NCBI GenBank assembly: GCA_002684495.1
Contig: NYVG01000017.1
Location: 24,814-88,813 of the forward strand
Direction: 5' to 3'
Origin: Gammaproteobacteria bacterium
GTDB lineage: Bacteria; Pseudomonadota; Gammaproteobacteria; Pseudomonadales; Azotimanducaceae
DNA: 64,000 nt
Shown: positions 53,584 to 61,670 of the stretch, piece after piece
Layout of the letters: each line of letters begins with the position of its first letter
Numbering within the stretch: position 1 is the first letter of the stretch
The notes under the pieces: generated by a model
What the model was told of the DNA's origin: nothing
Databases searched by the model: none
The model's input: the letters and a program-made list of their open reading frames with translations, nothing else
Made by a program: the position numbers and the translations under genes

Positions 53584-54672
53584 GTGCAAACATTGGACTG
53601 GTTCGCTCAACAACTAATCGCATGGCAGAGGCAGCACGGCCGCCATAACCTGCCCTGGCAACAGCAGATCAATCCCTACCGCGTCTGGGTCAGCGAGATC
53701 ATGCTGCAACAGACCCAAGTAGCGACGGTGATCGACTATTACCTGCGTTTTATGCAGCGCTTCCCGACTCTGGGCCAACTGGCTGATGCGCCCATAGACG
53801 ACGTCTTGCATCATTGGACAGGGTTGGGCTACTACGCCAGAGCGCGCAACCTGCATCGTGCCGCGAACATTATTAAAGACGATCACGCAGGCAAAATGCC
53901 GAGCACCCAGGAGCAACTGGAATCATTACCTGGAATCGGCCGTTCCACGGCAGGGGCAATTAGGGCTCTGGCGATGAACCAATACGCCAGCATTCTGGAC
54001 GGCAACGTGAAACGGGTGCTCACCAGATTTCACGGCATTCACGGTTATCCCGGCGAAACTGAAATAACCAAACAATTGTGGCGCATCGCGGAAGAGCATA
54101 CGCCAGAAGAGCAGACCGCCGCCTACACTCAGGGCATTATGGATTTGGGCGCGACCCTATGTGTTCGCCGCCAACCCAACTGTCCCGCTTGCCCTATGCA
54201 GAGCCGATGCGAAGCCAAGCGCACCGATACGACCGCTGAATTGCCCAGTCCAAAACCAAAGAAAACTAAACCCGTGAGAACATCACGGTTTTTCGTCGTG
54301 AGCCTGCCTAATCAAGCAACACTCTTGGAGCAAAGAGCCATGGATGGTCTGTGGGGTGGGCTTTGGACACCACCCGAGCGCCACTCGGACACCAGCATAG
54401 AAACATTTTTAGCAGAGCTCTCGCTAACGCCAGCGGATCTAAACGAGCAACTACACGAGCAAGTTTTCCGCCACACCTTCAGCCACTTTCATTTAGATAT
54501 CGAACCCATTTACCTGCGCCTCAAAAATGCGCCCATGCAAATTGCAGAGAATTCCGCGCGCTGGGTACTCCCAACGCAGATCAATGCTGAAAACGAACCT
54601 CTTGGGCTTTCCGCCGTTGCCGTTAAACTGCTTACCGCCCAAACCAATCCACAAAAGGCACTCGACCTATGA
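53584..54672 (+). CDS. mutY: A/G-specific adenine DNA glycosylase
   Basis: 362-residue base-excision enzyme that removes adenine opposite 8-oxoguanine. The catalytic Glu is in 'WVSEIMLQQTQVATV', the HhH motif in 'LESLPGIGRSTAGAI', the catalytic Asp in 'ILDGNVKRVLTR'. The [4Fe-4S] cluster is 'CVRRQPNCPACPMQSRC'. A C-terminal NUDIX-like domain recognises 8-oxoG. The GTG start at 53584 (MQTLDWFAQQ), five bases after 'GAGG', gives the family length; the open frame further upstream is not conserved. It overlaps yggX by 4 bp. Confidence 0.95.
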   Translation: MQTLDWFAQQLIAWQRQHGRHNLPWQQQINPYRVWVSEIMLQQTQVATVIDYYLRFMQRFPTLGQLADAPIDDVLHHWTGLGYYARARNLHRAANIIKDDHAGKMPSTQEQLESLPGIGRSTAGAIRALAMNQYASILDGNVKRVLTRFHGIHGYPGETEITKQLWRIAEEHTPEEQTAAYTQGIMDLGATLCVRRQPNCPACPMQSRCEAKRTDTTAELPSPKPKKTKPVRTSRFFVVSLPNQATLLEQRAMDGLWGGLWTPPERHSDTSIETFLAELSLTPADLNEQLHEQVFRHTFSHFHLDIEPIYLRLKNAPMQIAENSARWVLPTQINAENEPLGLSAVAVKLLTAQTNPQKALDL

Positions 54673-54944
54673 GCCGTACCGTGATCTGCAGTAGATACCA
54701 AAAAGAATTACCTGGACTGGACAAGCCACCCCTACCTGGGCCAGCTGGCGAGAAGATATTCAACGAGGTGTCAAAGCAGGCCTGGGATGAGTGGCAGACA
54801 CTGCAAACAATGTTAATAAATGAAAAGCACCTTAGCCTTATTGACCCCGACGCGCGAACATACTTGAGCGAGCAACGCCAGCGATTCTTCAATAATGAGG
54901 CTGTTGATCACGCCGAAGGCTACGTTCCCGGCGAAGGCGGTTGA
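54669..54944 (+). CDS. yggX: oxidative damage protection protein YggX
   Basis: 91-residue Fe(II)-trafficking protein of the YggX family, which protects iron-sulfur clusters and lowers Fenton damage. It matches from 'MSRTVICSRYQKELPGLDKP' (with the conserved Cys) through 'ISKQAWDEWQTLQTMLINE'-type helix to 'FFNNEAVDHAEGYVP'. The start overlaps the mutY stop (ATGA). mutY-yggX is a standard pair linking repair of oxidised DNA and iron handling. tRNA-Phe follows 61 bp downstream. Confidence 0.95.
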   Translation: MSRTVICSRYQKELPGLDKPPLPGPAGEKIFNEVSKQAWDEWQTLQTMLINEKHLSLIDPDARTYLSEQRQRFFNNEAVDHAEGYVPGEGG

Positions 54945-55005
54945 CGGCGCCCATTCACCCCGCTTTAATACGCCGCTCTGTGCCGCAACGCCGGCATTCC
55001 CAAAT

Positions 55006-55081
<76 letters not shown>

Positions 55082-55201
55082 TTTCCCTATTTCAAATATT
55101 CCCAAGCTTTTGAAATTGCTCTTTCACAGCGGAAGCCGCTTACGTTTCCGAAACGCCCCAGCTATTACTGTTGGACTTTAGCTTAGGGTACAGAAAAGCC
55201 G

Positions 55202-55864
55202 CTACCTAAATTTTCTTTCAGTTTCAGCCGCCTTCAGTTTTTGCTCCTCAATGAAAACTTTGTGTAAACGTACGCAGTAACCGACCAGCACGATCAGTAG
55301 CAGAAGGAAAACAGGCGACTGAATTGACGCTAGAAAGTTGTAGCTGGCATGAAAAAAGATAGGAACGGCCAAGCTCATAACCAAGTGACGCCTTGATCCT
55401 GAGAACATATACCTGCCGAAATAGTAGCCCATCACTACACCGCAAGACGCGTGCATCGGGATAGCCGTGAACGCTCGTAACGCGGCAATAGCATAAGACG
55501 ATGTCTCTGAGTCCGCACCATATACATATCCGAAGTTCTCCAAGATTGCGAAGCCAAGGGAAACCACTGTTCCGTAAACTAGTGCGTCCATTGGCTCATC
55601 AAATTCCGTGCGACTTCTTAAAAAAAAGAAAATCATCAGGAATTTCAGCGGCTCTTCTGTAATCGCTGCGAGATACGCAAGACTATGCGGTTCTTCTTGG
55701 TTCCAAATCAGCACGGTGTTAAGCACACCTGCTGGAAAGCAAATAACAAAGCCTAGCAAGAGACTGAAAAGAATAGTGCCTGTCGGCTCTATGAATCTGT
55801 CCGAAGTAATGAAGTAAACGGCAATGGCAATCGCTGGAAGTACCGTTAGGGCAAGAAGTACCAT
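55202..55864 (-). CDS. PrsW-family intramembrane metalloprotease
   Basis: 220 residues with about seven hydrophobic segments. Conserved PrsW elements are 'AAITEEPLKFLMIFFFLRSR' (EExxK), 'VYGTVVSLGFAILENFGYVY', 'FTAIPMHASCGVVMGYYFGR' and 'VPIFFHASYNFLAS', which supply the Glu and His residues of the proposed metal site. In Bacillus PrsW cuts an anti-sigma factor; the bacterial relatives elsewhere have unknown targets. It stands alone, on the strand opposite tRNA-Phe, with the small lipoprotein gene upstream on the same strand. A short basic C-terminal tail is cytoplasmic. Confidence 0.87.
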   Translation of the reverse strand: MVLLALTVLPAIAIAVYFITSDRFIEPTGTILFSLLLGFVICFPAGVLNTVLIWNQEEPHSLAYLAAITEEPLKFLMIFFFLRSRTEFDEPMDALVYGTVVSLGFAILENFGYVYGADSETSSYAIAALRAFTAIPMHASCGVVMGYYFGRYMFSGSRRHLVMSLAVPIFFHASYNFLASIQSPVFLLLLIVLVGYCVRLHKVFIEEQKLKAAETERKFR

Positions 55865-55978
55865 TGGTTTAACCTACCAGAAAAAAACCATGCAACGCAT
55901 TTATAGAGCCTTAAAATCTAAAGCAGCAGGTCGTATCAAGGGCCCGGATGTCCCACAAGACTTGCCTGTTAGACAAAG

Positions 55979-56158
55979 TCATTCCTCATCATCGTCTTCA
56001 GATTCACCATCAGGCGTTGCAGCTTTGACAGCAGCACCTACCGCCTTAACGGGTAGAGTGACTACACTAGCTGTTGTGGCCACTACAGCACTTGTAAGAC
56101 CAACTACTGCGCAGCCCGGTAACCCCATTAACAGTAAAATCGCAATAATAACTCGCAA
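55979..56158 (-). CDS. small lipoprotein (59 residues)
   Basis: A short gene from TTG 56158, seven bases after ribosome site 'AAGGGG'. The product has a lipoprotein signal 'MRVIIAILLLMGLPGC' with the lipidated Cys at residue 16. The mature part is small-residue rich ('AVVGLTSAVVATTASVVTLP'), then 'VKAVGAAVKAATPDGE' and an acidic end 'SEDDDEE'. It resembles short Gly/Ala/Val-rich lipoproteins with a 'PVK' motif in other gammaproteobacteria; function unknown. The longer frame on the opposite strand over the same bases has no signal or domain and is a shadow. It lies 114 bp upstream of PrsW on the same strand. Confidence 0.6.
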   Translation of the reverse strand: MRVIIAILLLMGLPGCAVVGLTSAVVATTASVVTLPVKAVGAAVKAATPDGESEDDDEE

Positions 56159-56200
56159 AAAAATGCCCCTTGTGTGGTGAAATCCGACTTGAGGCTAAAC

Positions 56201-56239
56201 TTTATCACCTTTGTAACAAAGGACTCTGCTGGTGATAAA
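56201..56239. promoter_or_regulatory. nested inverted repeats between two lipoprotein genes
   Basis: Outer arms TTTATCACC (56201-56209) and GGTGATAAA (56231-56239) overlap an inner hairpin CCTTTG-taa-CAAAGG (56208-56222), so two exclusive structures are possible. It lies between the divergent small lipoprotein gene (start 56158) and the FG-GAP lipoprotein gene (start 56401). No T-run follows, so an operator or a leader switch is more likely than a terminator. Confidence 0.4.
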
Positions 56240-56400
56240 AATTGTACGGGGCGCGTGATTACTTCGGCGCTCTAATCTGTCAGCATTTTGCCCGCCAACG
56301 CCTACTAACATGGTCCACTCATCGGCACTGTGCCTACAGCAAGCTGAGGGTGAAGCGGGTCAAATTTGGGTAATCAAAACAACATCAGGGGATCTCGGCT

Positions 56401-58257
56401 TTGAATAATTCGATTGTTACTGTTTTTTTAGTTTTGTTTTTGACCGCATGCGGGGGCGGCGGAGGTTCATCGGCAAGCGATCCGAGCCCTACCTCAACAA
56501 CCCCATCAAATTCTCAACCTAATGCACAAAACACTGAAATCACTTTGGATGAGGATACTGACTACTCAGGAAGTTTCAGCTTTACCGACCCCGATGGGGA
56601 TACCCTGACTTACAGCGTGGTAGAGGGCGCGACAAATGGCTCTTTCAGTTTGCAACAAAATGGCAACTATACCTATACCCCGAGTGCCGACTACTTTGGC
56701 CAAGATCAAGTTGCACTGAGCGTATCAGATGGTACTGCCACAGTAGATTTTACTCTCTCCATCGCTGTGCAAGACGTAAAGGAACGCACCCCATTTAACG
56801 AGGTGGCTAAGGTCCTCGATCTCAGCGCCTATCCAGTTGCGCAAGAGTGCGGAAAACAAGAGATCGCAGCAGGCCCTAGTGTTGTCAGTGAAATGGTTTT
56901 TCCTGTGAACATTAATGGCGATGCGTACACAGATATTTTCGTCATATTCTTTTGCCCACCGGCAGAGGAGTACTCCGGGATAGAACACGACCTGCGCTCG
57001 ATAAACTACATAATCCCCTATCTGTCGGACGACAATGGTTCCTATACAGCAGCGCCTGTCGATGTGTTTGGCACCGAGTTCCCGCAGATTCCCCATATGC
57101 CCCGAAAATTTGTGCGCGCAGACTTCAATGCTGACGGTCGTGATGATTTTGCTTTAGCCATTAATCATGATGATGGTCGTCTGAATCAGGAGGTTCCGGT
57201 TCAAGCAGTGGTCTTGTCGCAACCCGACGGCAAGTATTCCATCGAGACAATTCAGACCCCAAAACCCATGATGGCCCATGCAATCTCCCTTGCTAGAAAT
57301 GAGTTGGGCGCACTGGATATTTTATGGGGCGGGTATTGTTGTCAACCGGACCTCTATGCCTATAGATACCAGAATGACGCTTGGGTAAACGTCAGCGAAA
57401 AGTATCCTCAGTCCACGTTTGTTGATTTAGAGAATAGTGACTGGGGCACTGAAACCAGAGCCGATATGCGTTTCGGACAACGCAGTCAGCGGCTGCTATC
57501 GCATATGAACTACAACATTAGTGATACTGAAAAGGCCATCGGGCTGAATCTGTGGAAAGAAAGTGATGGCACTTGGAGCATCAATGATGTGTATGAACGT
57601 ATCACCGAAGGCGTCGTTCAATTTGTTAGCTGGGTAACCGGAGAGCCTCAACCCGAACCTTATCTCACGGTGAACGGCCGCGAACTCCTTGTATCCGGTG
57701 TCATGACCGAGAACATGTGTATTTTTGAGGACAACGACAATGTCACTCTAATGCTCATCTTTCCTGGACAAGGTCTTGAGAACTCAGACACCTTTGACAA
57801 AGATAAGGTTTACGGCGACGACTCTGCCGAACTGGAACCCGTAAAGCCGCTTCTTTTCTTTGATATAACTAACGATAAGTTCGACCCGCTTGAGATAGAT
57901 GTTACAGATGAGTATCTCCAAGCATCGGGCAATTATTTTATTTGTGACGACGTCAACGACGACGGCAGGGTCGATATCGTCCTACAAGACTTCTCAAACA
58001 CATGGCGCACTGACTTTAAGAAAACTAACTCTCCGGTGGTTTACCTACGGAATAGCGACTCTTCTTTCACGAACATAAACTACGACCCAGAGGGGTTGCT
58101 AACGGATAATTTCGGCGGATACATAGGCCTTCTATTTGATATGAATAACGATGGCATTATGGATTTGGTGCGTTATGCATTGGATGTTCGCAATGATCCG
58201 GGTAGCGAAGAAACCATCAGAATTTACTACGGGAAAGAGCATCTCTCGCCGCCATAG
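56401..58257 (+). CDS. large lipoprotein with cadherin-like and FG-GAP/VCBS repeats
   Basis: 618 residues from TTG 56401, with 'AGGGG' eight bases upstream. A lipoprotein signal 'VLFLTACGGGGGSS' has its lipobox at LTAC, followed by a Gly/Ser/Pro linker. Residues ~45-125 form a cadherin-like (tandem-95 type) domain ('ITLDEDTDYSGSFSFTDPDG', 'YTPSADYFGQDQVALSVSDG'). The rest has scattered FG-GAP/VCBS-type calcium loops: 'NINGDAYTDIF', 'DFNADGRDDFAL', 'DVNDDGRVDIVL', 'DMNNDGIMDLVR'. Such proteins sit on the outer membrane or are displayed outside and may bind ligands or surfaces; the ligand is unknown. Base composition looks lower in GC than the housekeeping genes. Confidence 0.82.
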   Translation: MNNSIVTVFLVLFLTACGGGGGSSASDPSPTSTTPSNSQPNAQNTEITLDEDTDYSGSFSFTDPDGDTLTYSVVEGATNGSFSLQQNGNYTYTPSADYFGQDQVALSVSDGTATVDFTLSIAVQDVKERTPFNEVAKVLDLSAYPVAQECGKQEIAAGPSVVSEMVFPVNINGDAYTDIFVIFFCPPAEEYSGIEHDLRSINYIIPYLSDDNGSYTAAPVDVFGTEFPQIPHMPRKFVRADFNADGRDDFALAINHDDGRLNQEVPVQAVVLSQPDGKYSIETIQTPKPMMAHAISLARNELGALDILWGGYCCQPDLYAYRYQNDAWVNVSEKYPQSTFVDLENSDWGTETRADMRFGQRSQRLLSHMNYNISDTEKAIGLNLWKESDGTWSINDVYERITEGVVQFVSWVTGEPQPEPYLTVNGRELLVSGVMTENMCIFEDNDNVTLMLIFPGQGLENSDTFDKDKVYGDDSAELEPVKPLLFFDITNDKFDPLEIDVTDEYLQASGNYFICDDVNDDGRVDIVLQDFSNTWRTDFKKTNSPVVYLRNSDSSFTNINYDPEGLLTDNFGGYIGLLFDMNNDGIMDLVRYALDVRNDPGSEETIRIYYGKEHLSPP

Positions 58258-58266
58258 TAAACATCA

Positions 58267-58319
58267 CTACTAGACTCGCCGTTTCCGCGGAACCGCCGCG
58301 AAGTAGCAGCGACTAGTAG
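58267..58319 (+). other. inverted repeat downstream of FG-GAP lipoprotein gene
   Basis: Arms CTACTAG (58267-58273) and CTAGTAG (58313-58319) enclose a GC-rich loop with its own short complementarities (TTCCGCGGAA). It begins 10 bp after the stop codon and may act as a transcript end structure, although no T-run follows. Confidence 0.35.
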
Positions 58320-58452
58320 GGTGCCAGTTTACTTATGGAGGCAAAAACGCGACGAATAAGAAAAGCTGAAACAGCCCTTGCAAAATTTGGCTAGTGATCG
58401 GCCCCGCTTGATGAGATAGTAGAGTCGTTGGAGAGCAGGAGCATTTGAAATC

Positions 58453-58539
58453 ATGTCAACGAAGACTATTCTTTACTACTACGCGGTTTCCTACATTTTA
58501 ATATTCACAGCGGCCTACTTTGTTGCGAATGCCCAGTAA
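58453..58539 (+). CDS. possible 28-residue membrane peptide before DUF805 gene
   Basis: ATG 58453 opens a 28-codon frame with an 'AGGAG' about 11 bases upstream. The product is almost wholly one hydrophobic, Tyr-rich helix ('ILYYYAVSYILIFTAAYFVA'). Its TAA is two bases before the ATG of the DUF805 gene, so translation would be coupled, which argues that the frame is used. No family is recognised. Confidence 0.45.
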   Translation: MSTKTILYYYAVSYILIFTAAYFVANAQ

Positions 58540-58541
58540 CA

Positions 58542-58955
58542 ATGGCAATTAAATCGACCATGAACCTCTGGGAAGCCACAGCCCGTGGATTCAAGAGTTA
58601 TTTTGACTTCAAAGGACGCGCCACCCGCAGCGAGTTTTGGTACTTCCTGCTGTTTTTCATTTTGGCTTATGTCGTGGTCTGGTTAATCGACCAGTTGTTC
58701 CTGCCCCCTATACTGAACCTAAAAGACCTGCCATTTGGTGATCTTTTACCTGGTGGCTACGTAGATAATTATGTCGGTATAACTGTGCTGCTGTATCGTC
58801 CAGTGATGGCTATTCCAACACTGTCAGCGACCGTGCGGCGTCTACATGACGTTGGAAAAAGTGGTTGGTGGTGCTGCCTTTGGGTACTACCTGTACCCCT
58901 AGTGGGTTGGATATGGTTACTGCCGTGGCTGGCCAGACCCAGCAAAGACGATTAA
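58542..58955 (+). CDS. DUF805 membrane protein
   Basis: 137 residues of the DUF805 (YhaH-like) family of small inner-membrane proteins. Family marks are 'YFDFKGRATRSEFWYFLLFF', the arginine-rich 'LSATVRRLHDVGKSGWWC' and a last hydrophobic pair 'VLPVPLVGWIWLLPWLARPS'. Three to four membrane helices are expected. The function of the family is unknown. ATG 58542 is used; ATG 58560 (MNLWEATARG) would also fit and neither has a good Shine-Dalgarno, consistent with coupling to the short frame before it. Confidence 0.82.
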   Translation: MAIKSTMNLWEATARGFKSYFDFKGRATRSEFWYFLLFFILAYVVVWLIDQLFLPPILNLKDLPFGDLLPGGYVDNYVGITVLLYRPVMAIPTLSATVRRLHDVGKSGWWCCLWVLPVPLVGWIWLLPWLARPSKDD

Positions 58956-58962
58956 TAATCCA

Positions 58963-59037
58963 ATGGAAAAGCCCACCCCAATACTAATGACAATCGCACT
59001 GATCATAATGGTGATGGTCGTAGCAGGGTGTTCCTAA
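58963..59037 (+). CDS. possible 24-residue lipopeptide or truncated lipoprotein
   Basis: ATG 58963 opens a frame of 24 codons: a charged start 'MEKPTP', a hydrophobic core and a lipobox 'VVAGCS', then TAA directly after Cys-Ser. If used, it would yield a lipid-anchored dipeptide. Read through the TAA, the frame continues Pro-rich ('AIQEQPPPKLPAEP'), like the start of a mature lipoprotein, for about 50 more codons. So it may be a lipoprotein gene broken by a nonsense change. It begins 7 bp after DUF805. Confidence 0.35.
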   Translation: MEKPTPILMTIALIIMVMVVAGCS

Positions 59038-59142
59038 GCCATCCAGGAGCAACCGCCACCGAAGTTGCCAGCAGAACCATTGTCTGTATCACCCTCTGCG
59101 TTAGTTGGGCAATTTACTTGGGTTAGCGCTAGGATTTTTCGA

Positions 59143-59646
59143 CTACGGAGTAGGCTGTGGAATTCGCGGCCACCGGTCGAGATGAACCTGAAGCAGTTCG
59201 ATTAGGGTGCCATCAGGGTCTTTGCAAACGGCAATTTCTGCCATCCTTTCAGCACATACAGATGGCGGCGCTAAAAACTCTACACCCTTGGCTGCAAGCT
59301 GCTGATAGTCCGCTTGTAAATCCTTAGATGCCAAGCAAAGCCGCACGATACCGGTATCTTGGTTACGTAAAGGTGGATACGCTTCTGGCAGAGAAAACTC
59401 TGTTAAATCTAGCTTGGGTAGCCCCTTATCTAATTGCATGATGCAGGAACGCCCCTTGGTGCCGAACGGCACGCCGAGTGCGTGAGCCATGGGTGTCGGC
59501 ATTGCTTTGAATTCCTTGGCTTCTAAACCCAAATACGGAATGCCAAGCATAAAAATTTCAAAACCCAGCTCTTCATAAAAAGATATCGAGAGATCTAGGT
59601 CGGCGACATTTATGTTGATATGACCCCATCTGAAGCGTTGACCCAT
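59143..59646 (-). CDS. VOC-family (glyoxalase/bleomycin resistance-like) protein
   Basis: 167 residues with the paired beta-alpha-beta-beta-beta modules of the vicinal oxygen chelate fold. The N-terminal module is 'RWGHININVADLDLSISFYE' with the metal-ligand His; the C-terminal module has 'DTGIVRLCLASKDLQADYQQ' and the ligand Glu in 'CKDPDGTLIELLQVH'. Members include glyoxalase I, dioxygenases and drug-binding proteins; the substrate is not predictable. It is a single gene. Upstream of its ATG lies a CGGTCA-n5-TGACCG inverted repeat. Confidence 0.85.
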   Translation of the reverse strand: MGQRFRWGHININVADLDLSISFYEELGFEIFMLGIPYLGLEAKEFKAMPTPMAHALGVPFGTKGRSCIMQLDKGLPKLDLTEFSLPEAYPPLRNQDTGIVRLCLASKDLQADYQQLAAKGVEFLAPPSVCAERMAEIAVCKDPDGTLIELLQVHLDRWPRIPQPTP

Positions 59647-59683
59647 TTTTAACCCCTATGCTGACCGACCCACAAAATGAGCG

Positions 59684-59700
59684 CGGTCATTAAGTGACCG
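59684..59700. promoter_or_regulatory. inverted repeat upstream of VOC gene
   Basis: CGGTCA-ttaag-TGACCG, a 6 bp perfect inverted repeat, 38 bp upstream of the VOC start codon. A third TGACCG-like half (CTGACCGA) lies nearer the gene. It could be a regulator site; the regulator is unknown. Confidence 0.3.
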
Positions 59701-59832
59701 GCTCGTGGCGTTATGCAATACCCTATCGAGTATTACTCTATAGCCAATAACTACTGAACAATCTTATTTAAAGCGGAGGGTTCGAATTGACCTACCGCTA
59801 TCGCATCCGCTATGTAGCCGCATGCAGTTCAG

Positions 59833-60369
59833 CTAACTCTCAGCCTTTAAAAGCTTACGAACAAAGGTAGAGCAGTCCTGCGCGGGACTCCAAAACCACC
59901 CCTTGGGGTCCCAGGCACGGCCGCAGGCCATGTAGACACAGCGCCCATAAGTAACCTTCGCCTGTTCAATGTCGCCAAGTTCGTGCTGCGATCGAGCCTT
60001 AGCCCAAAGCGCCGTTGAGACATCGTTCATCAAGTAATTTTCGTGAATCTTTGCTTTTGCTCTGGCTGATACTCGGCCCGTACGCGGACATTTCGCGCCC
60101 TCGTCATGCAGTTTTTTCTGCTGTTGTCCGGCCTTTGCACCCCAAATGCCGAAACAGGCATCAACGGTTGTCACAGCTGCTTGGTAGTCGCCGTCGGCAT
60201 ATTGCGCAACCGCAGTATTGGCCCAAAAAGCAGAGTCCCCCAGTTCCGCAGACCCCGACACACAGGGGTTCGCTCCCGCATCCAGGGTCTCCGCCCATAC
60301 CGGAGAAATACATAATGCGACTCCGACAAAAAATGCCGTAACCGCACATGCCCGTGTCTTCAACAACAT
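59833..60369 (-). CDS. secreted hypothetical protein with TPR-like helices
   Basis: 178 residues with a signal peptide ('VTAFFVGVALCISPVWA'), so periplasmic or exported. The mature part has two helix-pair segments like TPR units: 'AFWANTAVAQYADGDYQAAV' and 'STALWAKARSQHELGDIEQA', both followed by a Cys-containing turn ('VDACFGIWG', 'YGRCVYMACG'). Six or so Cys residues suggest disulfides. I recognise no named family. Start ATG 60369 gives the clean signal peptide. No operon partner is evident. Confidence 0.65.
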   Translation of the reverse strand: MLLKTRACAVTAFFVGVALCISPVWAETLDAGANPCVSGSAELGDSAFWANTAVAQYADGDYQAAVTTVDACFGIWGAKAGQQQKKLHDEGAKCPRTGRVSARAKAKIHENYLMNDVSTALWAKARSQHELGDIEQAKVTYGRCVYMACGRAWDPKGWFWSPAQDCSTFVRKLLKAES

Positions 60370-60597
60370 GCTCTTGCCGCCCTTTAACAGTGATTGGTTA
60401 GGCAACGCCTCGTAGGTCTGCTGCCATATCCGAAACCTAGCATAATTCGATTCACTAGAAGGTGGATGGATTCAGCCAAGGATAAGCAATTGAGGGGAGC
60501 AATTTAGACGGCGAGTTGAGACACAATTGAACTTGCCTGATGGCACTGGCATTACGCATTATGGATCGCTGTAGATTGGGATCGTGGGGAGGTTCCC

Positions 60598-61419
60598 TTG
60601 GCAGTGGAACTGGAACGCGTTGACGCAACTGTCGAATCGCCGAAGTTATGCAGTCTGTTGGAACGGGACGGCGCGGTTGTCATCGAGGGCATACTTTCTG
60701 AGCTTCAGCTGCAAAAACTCAACACTGAACTCAATCAGCAGATAGCGCAGCTCGCGCCGGGGCTGCGCTACCCTACTCATGAGGGGATGATCGACTTTTA
60801 CGGACAAAAAACAATTCGCTGTGATGGTCTGCCTGGGAAATCCGCGACTTTCCAAGAAGTTATGTTGTTGCGACAGTTGATCGAGACAGCGGACTATTTC
60901 CTGCGACCCAATTGCAGCGATTACCTACTTAATACCGGCCAGTTGATTCAAATCGGACCGGGTGAGAGCAATCAAGCATTGCATCGGGACGAAGACGCCT
61001 GGCGGGAACTGTCCGACCCAAAACCGCTTTTGCAAATCGAAGCCATGTTTGCTCTAACAGATTTCACGCGGGAAAACGGCGCGACCCGCGTCGTTCCAGG
61101 CAGTCACAAGTGGGCACCGGATAGACAACCACGCCCAGAAGAGATTACTTGCGCAGCAATGCCTGCCGGATCTGCGCTTATTTATTTGGGTTCTGCCATC
61201 CATGGGGGCGGTGCCAACACCACCACCAAAGAGAGTAGGCGGGGTATGTTCTTAGGCTATGTAGTGGGTTGGCTGCGAACCGAGGAAAATACTTTTTTGA
61301 CCGTGCCATTAAACAAAACCCGCGCCATGCCCACCCGGGTACAGGAGCTTTTAGGGTACAAAGCTCACGGTAGTATTGGCGTTGTCGACGTTGGTGACCC
61401 AATGGTGTTGTTAGAATAG
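60598..61419 (+). CDS. phytanoyl-CoA dioxygenase (PhyH) family protein
   Basis: 273 residues from a TTG start, five bases after 'GGGGAGG'. PhyH proteins are Fe(II)/2-oxoglutarate oxygenases. The iron ligands His-x-Asp are in 'NQALHRDEDAWREL', the distal His and the 2-oxoglutarate Arg in 'IHGGGANTTTKESRRGMFLG', and 'FTRENGATRVVPGSHKW' is the usual strand pair between them. The substrate is unknown; bacterial relatives hydroxylate lipids, ectoine or secondary metabolites. It has no operon partner. A small membrane-protein frame follows on the same strand. Confidence 0.87.
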   Translation: MAVELERVDATVESPKLCSLLERDGAVVIEGILSELQLQKLNTELNQQIAQLAPGLRYPTHEGMIDFYGQKTIRCDGLPGKSATFQEVMLLRQLIETADYFLRPNCSDYLLNTGQLIQIGPGESNQALHRDEDAWRELSDPKPLLQIEAMFALTDFTRENGATRVVPGSHKWAPDRQPRPEEITCAAMPAGSALIYLGSAIHGGGANTTTKESRRGMFLGYVVGWLRTEENTFLTVPLNKTRAMPTRVQELLGYKAHGSIGVVDVGDPMVLLE

Positions 61420-61558
61420 CCGAGAACGGCGGAAGACCCCCGGCCAGCGCTACGCATTGCCGTATGGGGCTGTTAAGGAGTTCCGATCCAGGCTTTGGGT
61501 CACCGAGCCTTGCAGCGTTAACAAAAAATTTACAGCAAGAATAACCAATGGTACTGAC

Positions 61559-61648
61559 ATGGAACCACATAACAAAAAAGGCTTGATATGGATCGTGGCG
61601 TTCTTCCTGATCCTTAATGGTGGCTTAGCGCTATTCGCGTTTATGTAG
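61559..61648 (+). CDS. possible 29-residue single-pass membrane protein
   Basis: ATG 61559 opens a 29-codon frame: basic start 'MEPHNKKG' then one hydrophobic helix 'LIWIVAFFLILNGGLALFAF'. No good ribosome site precedes it; the frame is open upstream to 61457, where a coding sequence is less likely. A weak terminator-like hairpin follows at 61671. The membrane-helix pattern with positive inside is right for a real small protein, but chance is possible. Confidence 0.4.
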   Translation: MEPHNKKGLIWIVAFFLILNGGLALFAFM

Positions 61649-61670
61649 GCCCGAATGCGCTTACAACAGC

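Noticed and set aside
55824..56180. 118-codon plus-strand frame overlapping PrsW and the small lipoprotein
   Set aside because: Its product is Ser/Thr/Ala-rich without signal, domain or ribosome site, and the opposite strand has a much better gene.
58335..58394. 19-codon basic peptide frame between the FG-GAP lipoprotein and DUF805 genes
   Set aside because: No ribosome site, no membrane helix or signal, and too short to judge.
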